IMG/VR virus record: IMGVR_UViG_3300048592_000737
Span: 1 to 31,030 of that record
DNA length: 31,030 bases
Direction: 5' to 3' (one strand)
Source: a virus
Every line of letters starts with the position of its first letter. Positions within the stretch are counted from its first letter, which is position 1. This document shows, piece after piece, positions 16,124 to 22,872 of this stretch. Below the pieces are notes generated by a model, which had not been told where the DNA came from, made no database searches, and saw only the letters and a list, made by a program, of their open reading frames with translations. The position numbers were made by a program, and so were the translations under genes.

Positions 16124-16652
16124 CGCCAACCCTACGCTCTCCAATCTTGCGCGCCGGCACGCCGGCCACAATCGCCCACGGCGCCACGTCCTTGGTCACC
16201 ACCGCGCCCGCGGCCACAATTGCCCGGTCACCGATAGTGATGCCCGGAAGAATCACCGCGCCGGCAAACACCACCACGTACTCCCCCACCACCGTGACCG
16301 CCCGCCTGGTCGCGCCGCCGTCTTGCGGGCAGACGGCGAGGCTGGCCGTGTAGTCGGTCGCGCCGCCACAGATGACGACGTGCGAGGCGTAGCCCGAATG
16401 GTCACCCAGGATGACGGTACCGCCGCCGGCGTTCAGGTGGCAGAAGCTGGCCACGTGCACGTTGCGGCCGATGCTCAGGCCGAGGCCGCCCTCTAGTTTG
16501 CAGTGCGAGTCGATGCGGGCGCCGTCGGCAATCGAAATGACCTCTGGCCGCAGGATAACACAGTACTCGTGGATTTGCACGCCGGCCCCGAAATGGCGGT
16601 AGTGCCAGGGGGCGTGAGGTAACGAGTTGCGCGGCATACTCGTTGTGGTCAC
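16056..16652 (-). CDS. Hexapeptide-repeat acyltransferase (left-handed beta-helix)
   Basis: A 198-residue protein from GTG 16652, which overlaps the upstream TGA as GTGA. Repeats of the [LIV]-G-x4 kind are clear: VISIADGARIDSHCKLEGGLGLSIG, TVILGDHSGYASHVVI and FAGAVILPGITIGDRAIVAAGAVVTKDV, followed by PWAIVAGVPARKIG, the typical end of maltose/NodL-type O-acetyltransferases. They act as trimers using acetyl- or acyl-CoA on sugars. The first codons (TTSMPRNSLPH) are encoded by a palindromic repeat. With the two glycosyltransferases it suggests sugar decoration by the phage. Confidence 0.82.
   Translation of the reverse strand: MTTTSMPRNSLPHAPWHYRHFGAGVQIHEYCVILRPEVISIADGARIDSHCKLEGGLGLSIGRNVHVASFCHLNAGGGTVILGDHSGYASHVVICGGATDYTASLAVCPQDGGATRRAVTVVGEYVVVFAGAVILPGITIGDRAIVAAGAVVTKDVAPWAIVAGVPARKIGERRVGDDIRTLGAIDGGAAPALCRGAA
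16620..16645. repeat. ACGAGT palindromic repeat, copy B (single unit at a start codon)
   Basis: AACGAGT / ACTCGTT arms of 7 bp separated by a short GC-rich loop (TGCGCGGCAT). It covers codons just after the GTG start of the acetyltransferase and could hide the ribosome site in a hairpin. It matches half of the larger copies. Confidence 0.65.
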
Positions 16653-16906
16653 GGCTGATCCTCGGCGGCATTTTGCTCTGTCCATAGCTCGGCATACGCT
16701 CTCACCAACGCCGGCTCGCGCGTGTAGCCGGGGATGACCCCCAGAGCCCTTACCGTAATGCTATGACGCGGATTGCCGGTAAAGACAGCCCCGTAGCGCT
16801 CGTAGATTGTGTGTTTCGTGGAAACCAGGTCGACGCGGTAGCGCACGTCACCAACACTTACCATGCGATAGGCCCGCCCGCCCTGGTCATATTGTGTAAT
16901 GGCCAC
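16649..16906 (-). CDS. Hypothetical protein (85 residues)
   Basis: GTG start at 16906 with GAGG about 9 bases upstream, 7 bases after the minor head gene stop. It is beta-rich at the N-terminus (YDQGGRAYRMVSVGDVRYRVDLV), with a helix at the end (REPALVRAYAELWTEQNAAED). No family recognised; the first gene downstream of the minor head polyprotein. Confidence 0.58.
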   Translation of the reverse strand: MAITQYDQGGRAYRMVSVGDVRYRVDLVSTKHTIYERYGAVFTGNPRHSITVRALGVIPGYTREPALVRAYAELWTEQNAAEDQP

Positions 16907-16913
16907 CTAGTCC

Positions 16914-19900
16914 TCATAACTTGCGCACGTAGCGCGATTTGATGTCATCCAACAGCACCAGCAACTCGTTCTCATCATCGCCGAGATACATGGTCTTGTC
17001 AATGCCAAATCCATAAAAGCCAATCACCCGATGGAGCGGGACATCCTGTTCGGTCATATAAGACCCCTCGACCTTAATGCCCCGCAGCAGTGACGTGCTG
17101 TCTGCGGCGCCACGCTCCAGCATGGCCGTGGCCCCTTTACGTAGCTTCATGCCGTACTTTTGGAGCACATCTAGACTCTCCGTGCGGATCAGGGTGAGCA
17201 CCCCCGCTTGGGGCCGATTCCCAACCTCGACCCGGCGCAGCGTCTCATAGCTGAATGCATTCAACGCCGCCGCGTAATCGGTCACAGCGTCGTGGTCGTA
17301 CAGCTTTCGCAGATCATTCAAGCCCTGTTGGTCCCATGATGACATGTCTCGCCAGTAGTAGGTATCGCTTGGCCGATTTTTCGCCAGTGCCTCTTTTACA
17401 AGTCGGCTCCGTCCCGACCACGAGCTAAACGATTGCGAACTCGACCACTCTTTGATGAATTTTGCACCGCGTCCACCAGTGCGCTGATCGAGCTTGCTTA
17501 GGAAATCAGCATAAATGCCGGACTTGCCACGTAGGTCATCGAACTCATTGCCGTTCTCATCAACTAGCACCACATATTTCGACGTGGGATCTGACCACGT
17601 CAGGCGCTGGGGCAACCTGCCCGCCACCCCACTCGACTGAATCCAGGTATTGTGATAACTGAAACGGTCGATGTAGGTATCGACATACTTGTCGTCATGG
17701 AACGTACGATAAATCTGAGCGAGGTCGGCGGCGTGGTCAAGCCGCGCTGTCATGACACTGCGGAGCGCGGGGTCGCTAATCTGTCCCATTATAGCATCCC
17801 GCTTGCTGACAATAGCTGACAGTTGGTTAGCAATTTCCCCGTATTTCATGTTCCCAAAGACATTGAACGTCTGTTGATTAATCGCTGAATCGCGCAGCGT
17901 CCACAGTTCGTCCACATAGTTGGATAGCGCCTTGGGCGCGCCCTGCGCCCGGAAGAGCAGCGACCCGCCATTGTCGATGCGCCAAGCCTTGCCCTGGCGG
18001 TCCACGATGATGTTGTCGGCGCCCATGCCGATGACATCCCACGAGCCGAGCAGCGCGTCGGCTGCGAAGTGCTTTTGCAGTTGCCAGCGCGCCGCGGTGA
18101 GCTGGCTCCCGGTCAACTCGTTGAGCAGCCGGCCTTCGATATACTCGGCGATTTTGTACGTCGTGCCGTTGCGCTCGACCAGCCGCGCCCGCGGCACGTT
18201 GGCCCCGAGCGTGCGATAGAGTTCATCAGCCAGGTACTCGCTGCGTACGTGCGCATTGGATGACCCGCTCTTGACGACGTAGCGCGTGCCCGTGGCGTCC
18301 TCGAAGAGTTCGGCCCCCGTCGAGCCGCCCAACCGCTTGACGAATTTGAGCTGGTCCAAGTCGGGGATGGCGGCCGGCAACGGCGCGGGCGGCGCAACTG
18401 GCGCGGGCACGGGTACGCCGTAGCGCTCTGGGTAAAGCTTGCGTAGCGCCGCCTCGAGCACGTCGCGATCGCGCTGCACGTTGAGCAAGCCGGCCACCTG
18501 GTCCACGGGTACGAGTTTAACCGTTGCCGTCTCCCAGTCGGAGCGCCACGGCGCACCGCCGGTGCGCTTGGCGAGATAGTAGCGTGTGGTGCCCGTGGTG
18601 CCCTGGAAGTCGCCAACGTAGCCCGTGATTTTCGCCTGTAGCCCGGACTCCTCCCAAGCCTCTTTGAGCGCGTTCTGCTGCGGGGTCAGCCCGCTCTCTA
18701 GCCCGCCTTTAGGCCAGGTCTGCTGGTAGCCGCCAAAATGGTTGGTCGGCTCGACCACCCACATGCGGCCATCCGGCTCGACAATGACGAGGCCGGTGCT
18801 AATGCGTTGGCCGGCGGGCAGCGCCGGCTCGTCAGTGGCGACGTTGCGGAGCTTGGCCCAGTTGCGCGCCGCGGCCGGCTTGAGCGCCACCCCATTGAGC
18901 CGTTGCCCGGCATAAAGCGGGTCTTTGCCCCAGACGATGGTCGCGCCTGCATCGGTGAGCGGCGCGGGGTCCACCGGTGCCGTGGGCGCGGGTGGACGCC
19001 CGCCCCGTGCGTCCACCGGCAACGGCGGCGCCGCGGTTGGGGCAACCGTCGGCGCGGTTGCCGGGCGGGCGGCCGGCGTCTGGCCGAGCAGCAGCGCCTC
19101 AAACTCGGCGGTCTGCACGGGCCCGATTTTGTTGACCAACTCCTGGCGCGCCTTGCGAATGTCAGCGCGCAGGGCATCAATGATGGCGTCGGGGTCGGGC
19201 GTGGTGACGTAGGTGGAAAAACATAGGCAATTGTGCACCACTGCCCCACCAACGGTATAGCTATGGTCGTCAGCAACGGTCATGTTGTACACGTTGCCAG
19301 TATATTGCAATGTACTGACAGAACGGACCATGCTATAATGGTTCAGGGCTTGGGAGGGATTAGCTACCTCTCCGACAACTGAGTTTCCTGACTCAGCGCC
19401 CCACTGCTCATCAGGATCTAGTGACAGGAGACTACCATGATGACTTGCCCCATTTGCGGCACCAAGCTGCCCGACTTTCGTGGACACGATAGGGTTCACG
19501 GCGTCGCCGCCGCAAAACTCCACGCCGGCCGACTCGAGGCTGAAACCGGCAAACCCATCGGTCAATTGCTGACCGAAATCTACGTTGAGCAGCGGCTCTC
19601 TAGTAATCAAATCTTCAAAGAGTACCGTATCACCTACCGCATCCTGCGCGACCTGCTCGCTACGTGCAATATCCCTATGCGCGATAGAAGCGACGCCGTT
19701 GCCGCCAGTTGGGAGAAGGATGACGGGAGTCGCAGCGAAGCGACTGCGGATAAGATGAAGGAGACAATGGAACGATTCGATTACACCGGCGACAACAACC
19801 CAGCCAAGCGCCCAGAGGTCGCGAAAAAGATATCTGAGGCAAAGCGTGAGTCGAACCCAGGCCTGACACACTTCGCATCCTGGAATAGTCACCAGTCGCT

Positions 19901-21422
19901 CTACGGCCGTATTACGAAGAGATGCGCTTACTGCAATGAGCCATTCGAGGTAAAGAAGAGCCATGCCTATCAGCGCCACTGCTCTTTCGCTTGCGCTTGC
20001 AAGGGCGCGGACCGTAGCCAGAGCGAACTTCTCATGGCCAAAGCCCTGCGGCGGGCAAACATCGCCTTTGAGGAACAGCACCCCGTCGGCAGATTTGTCG
20101 TCGATCTTGCCATTGTCGATCTCTGCGTCGCCATCGAATGCGATGGGGCTGGGTGGCACGCCCTGAATGCTGACACCGACGCCAGACGCGACGATATACT
20201 TTTGTCTTTGGGGTGGTATACATTCCGATATAAAAGCCAGGCCATCCACCGGAGCGCCGACGCCTGCGTACAAGATCTCATCACCCGCCTTGACGCTCTC
20301 GGCATTACACCACCCAGAGCGTAACATCACCGGATGATTGCCGGTGACTTCCAACGTACCGGCATCCGTCTCGAACCGATACACTGTCCCATCGTGGGGC
20401 GTAGACCACGCCACCAACACCGGCCGGTAGCGCCCCCGATGGGTAAGCACCCAGTCACCCTCTCGAATCTCCTCAATCGGCACATTGCCGCGCAACGTCG
20501 CCACCATCTGCCCAGGCGTAACGCATTGCGGATGGGGTCTTCCAGGATAGCTCTCAATGGGGTATACACCGTCCCCGTTTGGCCCCCCGCGGGCATAGGT
20601 GTCGCAGATGTCTGGCTTAGGGTGCGATGGGGAGAGCATCCACTGGATGCCCTGCACAAATGGATTCATCGCCGCCGCCGCCCGCGTCGCCTCTGTGCTG
20701 GCCCGTGTAATCTCGGTCCGCGCCAACCGCATGGCGTCGTAACTGGCGCTCTTGCCATAGGGCGCCGACGTGCGCAGGTTGGCCCGGCTCGGCATGAGGA
20801 AGCGCTCCAGCTCCCGGCTCATGGCCAGTGCGCCCCGCCCCTCGCGGATGGCCGTCTCGAGATATAGGTCGATTTGCCGCCGCGTGTGCGCGGTCGTGTT
20901 CCACACCCGGTCACTCAGTCGGTAGCCACGCGGGTCAACCCACGTATGGGGCGCCTCGTACTGGGCCAGTGGGTTGGGCCGGAACACCTCGACCTCGCTG
21001 ACCATCGCCCGCGCCTCGGCAAACGGGTCCACCGTCCCCCGGCGCATCACCGCCAGCACATCCGCCGGCAGCCGCTTGGCCAGCATGGCCGCGTTCTGCT
21101 CGACCGGCAACCCCACCACCGTGGTGATGGCCTGCCACAAGATGCGCATGTAGGGGGAGAGGGGCAGCAGCCGACCGTTGGCCAGCAGCTCGAAGGGCGC
21201 CAACTCACCGGCGCGGTTGCGGCCGAGAAACATGGCCTGCACACGGTCGGCAGCCCGGCGCTGGAGGTCGAGGGTGGCGGCGCGGGGGACGTTGCCATCG
21301 GCATCGGCGACGCGGGCGAGGTCCGCGGTGATGCCGGCGGCGAGGTCGGCAAAGGCGCGGTTCAGCGCCCGCTCGGCAGTGGCCATTGCCGTGAGGAAGC
21401 GGCTACGGTAGGACTGAGGCAC
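16914..21422 (-). CDS. Minor head protein (Mu F/SPP1 gp7-like) with intein, Nudix-like, kinase-like and ADP-ribosyltransferase domains
   Basis: 1502 codons from GTG 21422, chosen because it follows the stop of the 55-residue gene by one base and has GAAGGTGG upstream; an ATG at 21509 would add 29 residues overlapping that gene. Residues 1-299 are a head-morphogenesis domain ending YDAMRLARTEITRAS...PSHPKPDICD...PGRPHPQ; the intein is residues 300-731 and the extein resumes CLCFSTYV. Then ~840-990 is Nudix-like (GGLESGLT...KEAWEESGL near 903-925). Residues ~1020-1200 resemble HipA/PI-kinases (GGSTGAE, YVVKSG, GADNIIVD, RIDNGGS). The last ~130 residues carry the R-S-E ADP-ribosyltransferase pattern: Arg in LIRTES ~1411, STS ~1440, E-N-E ~1484. 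After splicing the protein would be 1070 residues. It could be packaged and injected (inference). Confidence 0.85.
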   Translation of the reverse strand: MPQSYRSRFLTAMATAERALNRAFADLAAGITADLARVADADGNVPRAATLDLQRRAADRVQAMFLGRNRAGELAPFELLANGRLLPLSPYMRILWQAITTVVGLPVEQNAAMLAKRLPADVLAVMRRGTVDPFAEARAMVSEVEVFRPNPLAQYEAPHTWVDPRGYRLSDRVWNTTAHTRRQIDLYLETAIREGRGALAMSRELERFLMPSRANLRTSAPYGKSASYDAMRLARTEITRASTEATRAAAAMNPFVQGIQWMLSPSHPKPDICDTYARGGPNGDGVYPIESYPGRPHPQCVTPGQMVATLRGNVPIEEIREGDWVLTHRGRYRPVLVAWSTPHDGTVYRFETDAGTLEVTGNHPVMLRSGWCNAESVKAGDEILYAGVGAPVDGLAFISECIPPQRQKYIVASGVGVSIQGVPPSPIAFDGDAEIDNGKIDDKSADGVLFLKGDVCPPQGFGHEKFALATVRALASASERAVALIGMALLYLEWLIAVSASLRNTAVERLVTIPGCEVCQAWVRLTLCLRYLFRDLWALGWVVVAGVIESFHCLLHLIRSRFAATPVILLPTGGNGVASIAHRDIARSEQVAQDAVGDTVLFEDLITREPLLNVDFGQQLTDGFAGFSLESAGVEFCGGDAVNPIVSTKVGQLGAANGASHHGSLLSLDPDEQWGAESGNSVVGEVANPSQALNHYSMVRSVSTLQYTGNVYNMTVADDHSYTVGGAVVHNCLCFSTYVTTPDPDAIIDALRADIRKARQELVNKIGPVQTAEFEALLLGQTPAARPATAPTVAPTAAPPLPVDARGGRPPAPTAPVDPAPLTDAGATIVWGKDPLYAGQRLNGVALKPAAARNWAKLRNVATDEPALPAGQRISTGLVIVEPDGRMWVVEPTNHFGGYQQTWPKGGLESGLTPQQNALKEAWEESGLQAKITGYVGDFQGTTGTTRYYLAKRTGGAPWRSDWETATVKLVPVDQVAGLLNVQRDRDVLEAALRKLYPERYGVPVPAPVAPPAPLPAAIPDLDQLKFVKRLGGSTGAELFEDATGTRYVVKSGSSNAHVRSEYLADELYRTLGANVPRARLVERNGTTYKIAEYIEGRLLNELTGSQLTAARWQLQKHFAADALLGSWDVIGMGADNIIVDRQGKAWRIDNGGSLLFRAQGAPKALSNYVDELWTLRDSAINQQTFNVFGNMKYGEIANQLSAIVSKRDAIMGQISDPALRSVMTARLDHAADLAQIYRTFHDDKYVDTYIDRFSYHNTWIQSSGVAGRLPQRLTWSDPTSKYVVLVDENGNEFDDLRGKSGIYADFLSKLDQRTGGRGAKFIKEWSSSQSFSSWSGRSRLVKEALAKNRPSDTYYWRDMSSWDQQGLNDLRKLYDHDAVTDYAAALNAFSYETLRRVEVGNRPQAGVLTLIRTESLDVLQKYGMKLRKGATAMLERGAADSTSLLRGIKVEGSYMTEQDVPLHRVIGFYGFGIDKTMYLGDDENELLVLLDDIKSRYVRKL
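19331..19339 (+). promoter_or_regulatory. Extended -10 promoter for the antisense endonuclease
   Basis: TGC-TATAAT is a perfect extended -10 on the plus strand. No good -35 is seen at 17 bases (TGTACT), which is normal for extended -10 promoters. It lies inside the minus-strand codons of the intein's C-terminal splicing domain (NHYSMV), about 100 bases before the endonuclease ATG. The same TGnTATAATGG string precedes the HNH gene. Confidence 0.65.
19426..19430 (+). promoter_or_regulatory. Shine-Dalgarno site of the antisense endonuclease
   Basis: AGGAG spaced 6 bases from ATG 19437. It supports plus-strand translation and fixes the start, and is preceded by a small hairpin (CTGAGT / ACTCAG, about 19379-19396). 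Confidence 0.7.
19437..20324 (+). CDS. Vsr/DUF559-like (EDxHD-type) homing endonuclease encoded antisense inside the intein
   Basis: A 295-residue protein on the plus strand, the only convincing gene there. The ATG has AGGAG 7 bases upstream and an extended -10 about 100 bases upstream. In order: a zinc-finger-like start (C4-x2-C7, then H17-x3-H21), an HTH-like segment (LSSNQIFKEYRITYRILRDLL, ~54-74), a NUMOD3-like motif (TGDNNPAKRPEVAKKISEAK, ~117-136), a Cys pattern C163/C166/C182/C186, and a C-terminal nuclease fold (~194-290). Nuclease residues E197, D223 (VVDLAIVD), E234-C-D236-G-x-x-W-H241 and D252/D253 match Vsr-like PD-(D/E)XK enzymes. NUMOD plus Vsr-like nuclease is characteristic of homing enzymes, so it probably cuts the intein-free minor head gene (inference). 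Confidence 0.88.
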   Translation: MMTCPICGTKLPDFRGHDRVHGVAAAKLHAGRLEAETGKPIGQLLTEIYVEQRLSSNQIFKEYRITYRILRDLLATCNIPMRDRSDAVAASWEKDDGSRSEATADKMKETMERFDYTGDNNPAKRPEVAKKISEAKRESNPGLTHFASWNSHQSLYGRITKRCAYCNEPFEVKKSHAYQRHCSFACACKGADRSQSELLMAKALRRANIAFEEQHPVGRFVVDLAIVDLCVAIECDGAGWHALNADTDARRDDILLSLGWYTFRYKSQAIHRSADACVQDLITRLDALGITPPRA

Positions 21423-21423
21423 G

Positions 21424-21591
21424 CTACGCCACCTTCGCGCCGTCGCCCGGCTTGGGCTTCGCTTTGGCCTTGGCGGCTTTTCCGCCAGGCTTGGCGGCTT
21501 TTCCGCCATCCACCGCCGCCAACAACGCGGCCAGCAGCTCGTTGGTGCGCTGCAATTCCGCCAGCAACGCCGCGAATTGTGCCTGGTTCAT
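21424..21591 (-). CDS. Small coiled-coil, lysine-rich-tail protein (55 residues)
   Basis: MNQAQFAALLAELQRTNELLAALLAAVDGG is an amphipathic helix followed by a Lys/Ala/Pro/Gly-rich basic tail (GKAAKAKAKPKPGDGAK). The ATG overlaps the stop of the 29-residue gene (ATGA), and the stop is one base from the minor head GTG, so all are likely coupled. The basic tail could bind DNA or RNA. No family recognised. Confidence 0.6.
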   Translation of the reverse strand: MNQAQFAALLAELQRTNELLAALLAAVDGGKAAKPGGKAAKAKAKPKPGDGAKVA

Positions 21592-21677
21592 CCTGCGCCC
21601 CCAATCAGCATGCCGGCCACGACCGCTGCTAGCGACGCGCCCAACGCCCACCAGCGCCACCCCCGCGGCCGGCTCAC
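21588..21677 (-). CDS. Tiny membrane peptide (29 residues)
   Basis: GTG 21677 overlaps the previous TGA (GTGA), and its own TGA overlaps the next ATG (ATGA), filling exactly the space between two genes. The peptide reads SRPRGWRWW then one hydrophobic helix (ALGASLAAVVAGMLIGG). A basic/aromatic front followed by a membrane segment suggests a small inner-membrane peptide with its N-terminus in the cytoplasm. Coupling on both sides is the main support. Confidence 0.5.
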   Translation of the reverse strand: MSRPRGWRWWALGASLAAVVAGMLIGGAG

Positions 21678-22408
21678 GCGCCCACCCGTTCCAGGAACGC
21701 ATCGAGCGCGGCCACGGTTGCGGCCCGGCGCTCGTCAACATGCTGGCCGGCGCTGACCCGCTCAACAAAGTGCGCCATGTCGCCGCGCAGCCCCTCAATG
21801 GCGCTCGTCAGCGGCGCGACGCTCATCTCCTGCACCGCACGCAACCCCGACGGCTGACCAGACGGCTCCCCCAGGATGCTATTGAGCCGGTTGCGCATCT
21901 CGGCGAGGGCCATCACCTGGTTGGCCCCCTCGTTGAGCACCGATAGGCCGTCGGTTGTCTCGGCAATGCGGGTCAGCAGCTCGGCCACATCGACCAGCCG
22001 CGCCCGATACTCGGCCACGGCCGCGGCCTGGGCCTCGCTCATCTGCGCGACGCCGGCGAGGAACGGCGTGAGGTCCACCACGGGCGCGGGCACGAGCGCG
22101 GCAAACTCCTCGGGCAGTCCGGCCACCAGCCGACGCAACGTCTCGAGCGCGCCGGCCGCCAACGGCGCCGGCGCAATGTCGCTCTCGGTGATGGCGTCGC
22201 CGTCCGTGGTGCGCCAGACGAGGTAACCGCCGGCGTCGGGCGCCTCCACGCCGCCACGCACCGCCAGCCGATTGTCGGCCGCGGTCACCACCCCACGCCG
22301 GGTAAACGGTGCGTAAGGCGTGCGGTCGAGATTGAGCACGGCATAGCCGATGCTCTGGCCGGCGCGGCGGGGACTGAGTTGAATAGAGGCGGGGATGGTC
22401 TGGGGCAT
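21674..22408 (-). CDS. Hypothetical helical structural protein (244 residues)
   Basis: ATG 22408 has GAGGTT 6 bases upstream, so the longer open frame is not used. The N-terminal ~75 residues are beta-rich (GYAVLNLDRTPYAPFTRRGV, GGYLVWRTTDGD). The remainder is helical and Ala/Leu/Glu-rich (EAQAAAVAEYRARLVDVAELL, LNEGANQVMALAEMRNRL), probably a coiled coil. Between fibre-like and minor head genes it might be a neck or head-fibre partner. No family recognised. Confidence 0.62.
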   Translation of the reverse strand: MPQTIPASIQLSPRRAGQSIGYAVLNLDRTPYAPFTRRGVVTAADNRLAVRGGVEAPDAGGYLVWRTTDGDAITESDIAPAPLAAGALETLRRLVAGLPEEFAALVPAPVVDLTPFLAGVAQMSEAQAAAVAEYRARLVDVAELLTRIAETTDGLSVLNEGANQVMALAEMRNRLNSILGEPSGQPSGLRAVQEMSVAPLTSAIEGLRGDMAHFVERVSAGQHVDERRAATVAALDAFLERVGA

Positions 22409-22410
22409 GG

Positions 22411-22599
22411 TTAGAACCTCGTGGTGATTTGCAAGACGGCCACGATGCGGCCGTCGCTTAGCCGCGGCTCGGCGGTGACATCGCACTCTAACTCGTTACA
22501 GAGCGCGGACAAGCGCTCGTGAAAGACGGCTAACCGCGCCTTGCGGGCGGCTTCGATTTGCTCTTTGGTGATGGTGGGTTGGTCGGTCGGTTTGGTCAC
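22411..22599 (-). CDS. Hypothetical protein (62 residues)
   Basis: GTG 22599 has AGGAGG 5 bases upstream, which decides against the longer frame. It reads TKPTDQPTITKEQIEAARKAR, then a helix (LAVFHERLSALCNELECDV), then a beta hairpin (GRIVAVLQITTRF). Fits a small fold with one helix and a sheet. Function unknown. Confidence 0.6.
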   Translation of the reverse strand: MTKPTDQPTITKEQIEAARKARLAVFHERLSALCNELECDVTAEPRLSDGRIVAVLQITTRF

Positions 22600-22607
22600 G
22601 CGCCCTC

Positions 22608-22862
22608 CTACAGCAAGCGGGCCATGTTGGTCGCATGGCCCTGGCCAAGCACCGCCACAAAGGCATTGGCGGTATCGAAGACCACCGCGCCCACTTCGCC
22701 CTTGGTGTAGCCGGCATTCTCGCCCTCGCCATCGGCTAGCGTGTTGCCCAGGTCGAGCGCGTTCCACTCGCGCTGTAGCGCCACGAGCTGGTTGATGCCG
22801 TCCCAAACCGCGCGGTTAGCCGCCCGCGCCTCGGTGATATAGTCCTGCTGTCGGTTTGCCAT
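22608..22862 (-). CDS. Conserved-looking small phage protein (84 residues)
   Basis: MANRQQDYITEARAANRAVW then LQREWNALDLGNTLADGEGEN and VGAVVFDTANAFVAVLGQG, ending HATNMARLL. The 'REWNALDxGNTL' and 'GHATNMxRL' strings look like those of small proteins next to phage fibre and head genes, but I can attach no function. It has good spacing after the fibre gene (10 bases). Confidence 0.6.
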   Translation of the reverse strand: MANRQQDYITEARAANRAVWDGINQLVALQREWNALDLGNTLADGEGENAGYTKGEVGAVVFDTANAFVAVLGQGHATNMARLL

Positions 22863-22872
22863 CGAATCCCCC

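Larger units (their letters stand above)
19230..20525 (-). mobile_element. Intein (432 residues) inserted at the HPxC motif of the minor head protein
   Basis: Cys1 is the codon at 20525-20523 (HPQ|CVTPGQMV). Block A continues VPIEEIREGDWVL. Block B is TGNHPV (about 20345-20328), followed by the usual GW-x2-A-x3-K-x-GDEIL pattern. The C-terminal splicing half reads YTGNVYNMTVADDHSYTV and ends VVHN (Asn at 19232-19230), followed by Cys+1 of the extein. All residues needed for class-1 splicing are present: Cys1, the block B Thr and His, the penultimate His, the terminal Asn and Cys+1. Between the two halves the minus-strand frame stays open for ~296 codons but encodes no recognisable endonuclease; that stretch is the antisense of the plus-strand gene 19437-20324. 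Confidence 0.92.

Noticed and set aside
20330-20350. TCACCGG/CCGGTGA hairpin right after the antisense endonuclease stop as a terminator
   Set aside because: The inverted repeat arises from the conserved TGNHPV codons of the intein and no T-tract follows, so a terminator role is unsupported.
21423-21509. Start of the minor head protein at ATG 21509
   Set aside because: The first 29 codons would be a shadow of the Lys/Ala/Pro tail of the 55-residue gene; GTG 21422 has a better ribosome site and spacing.
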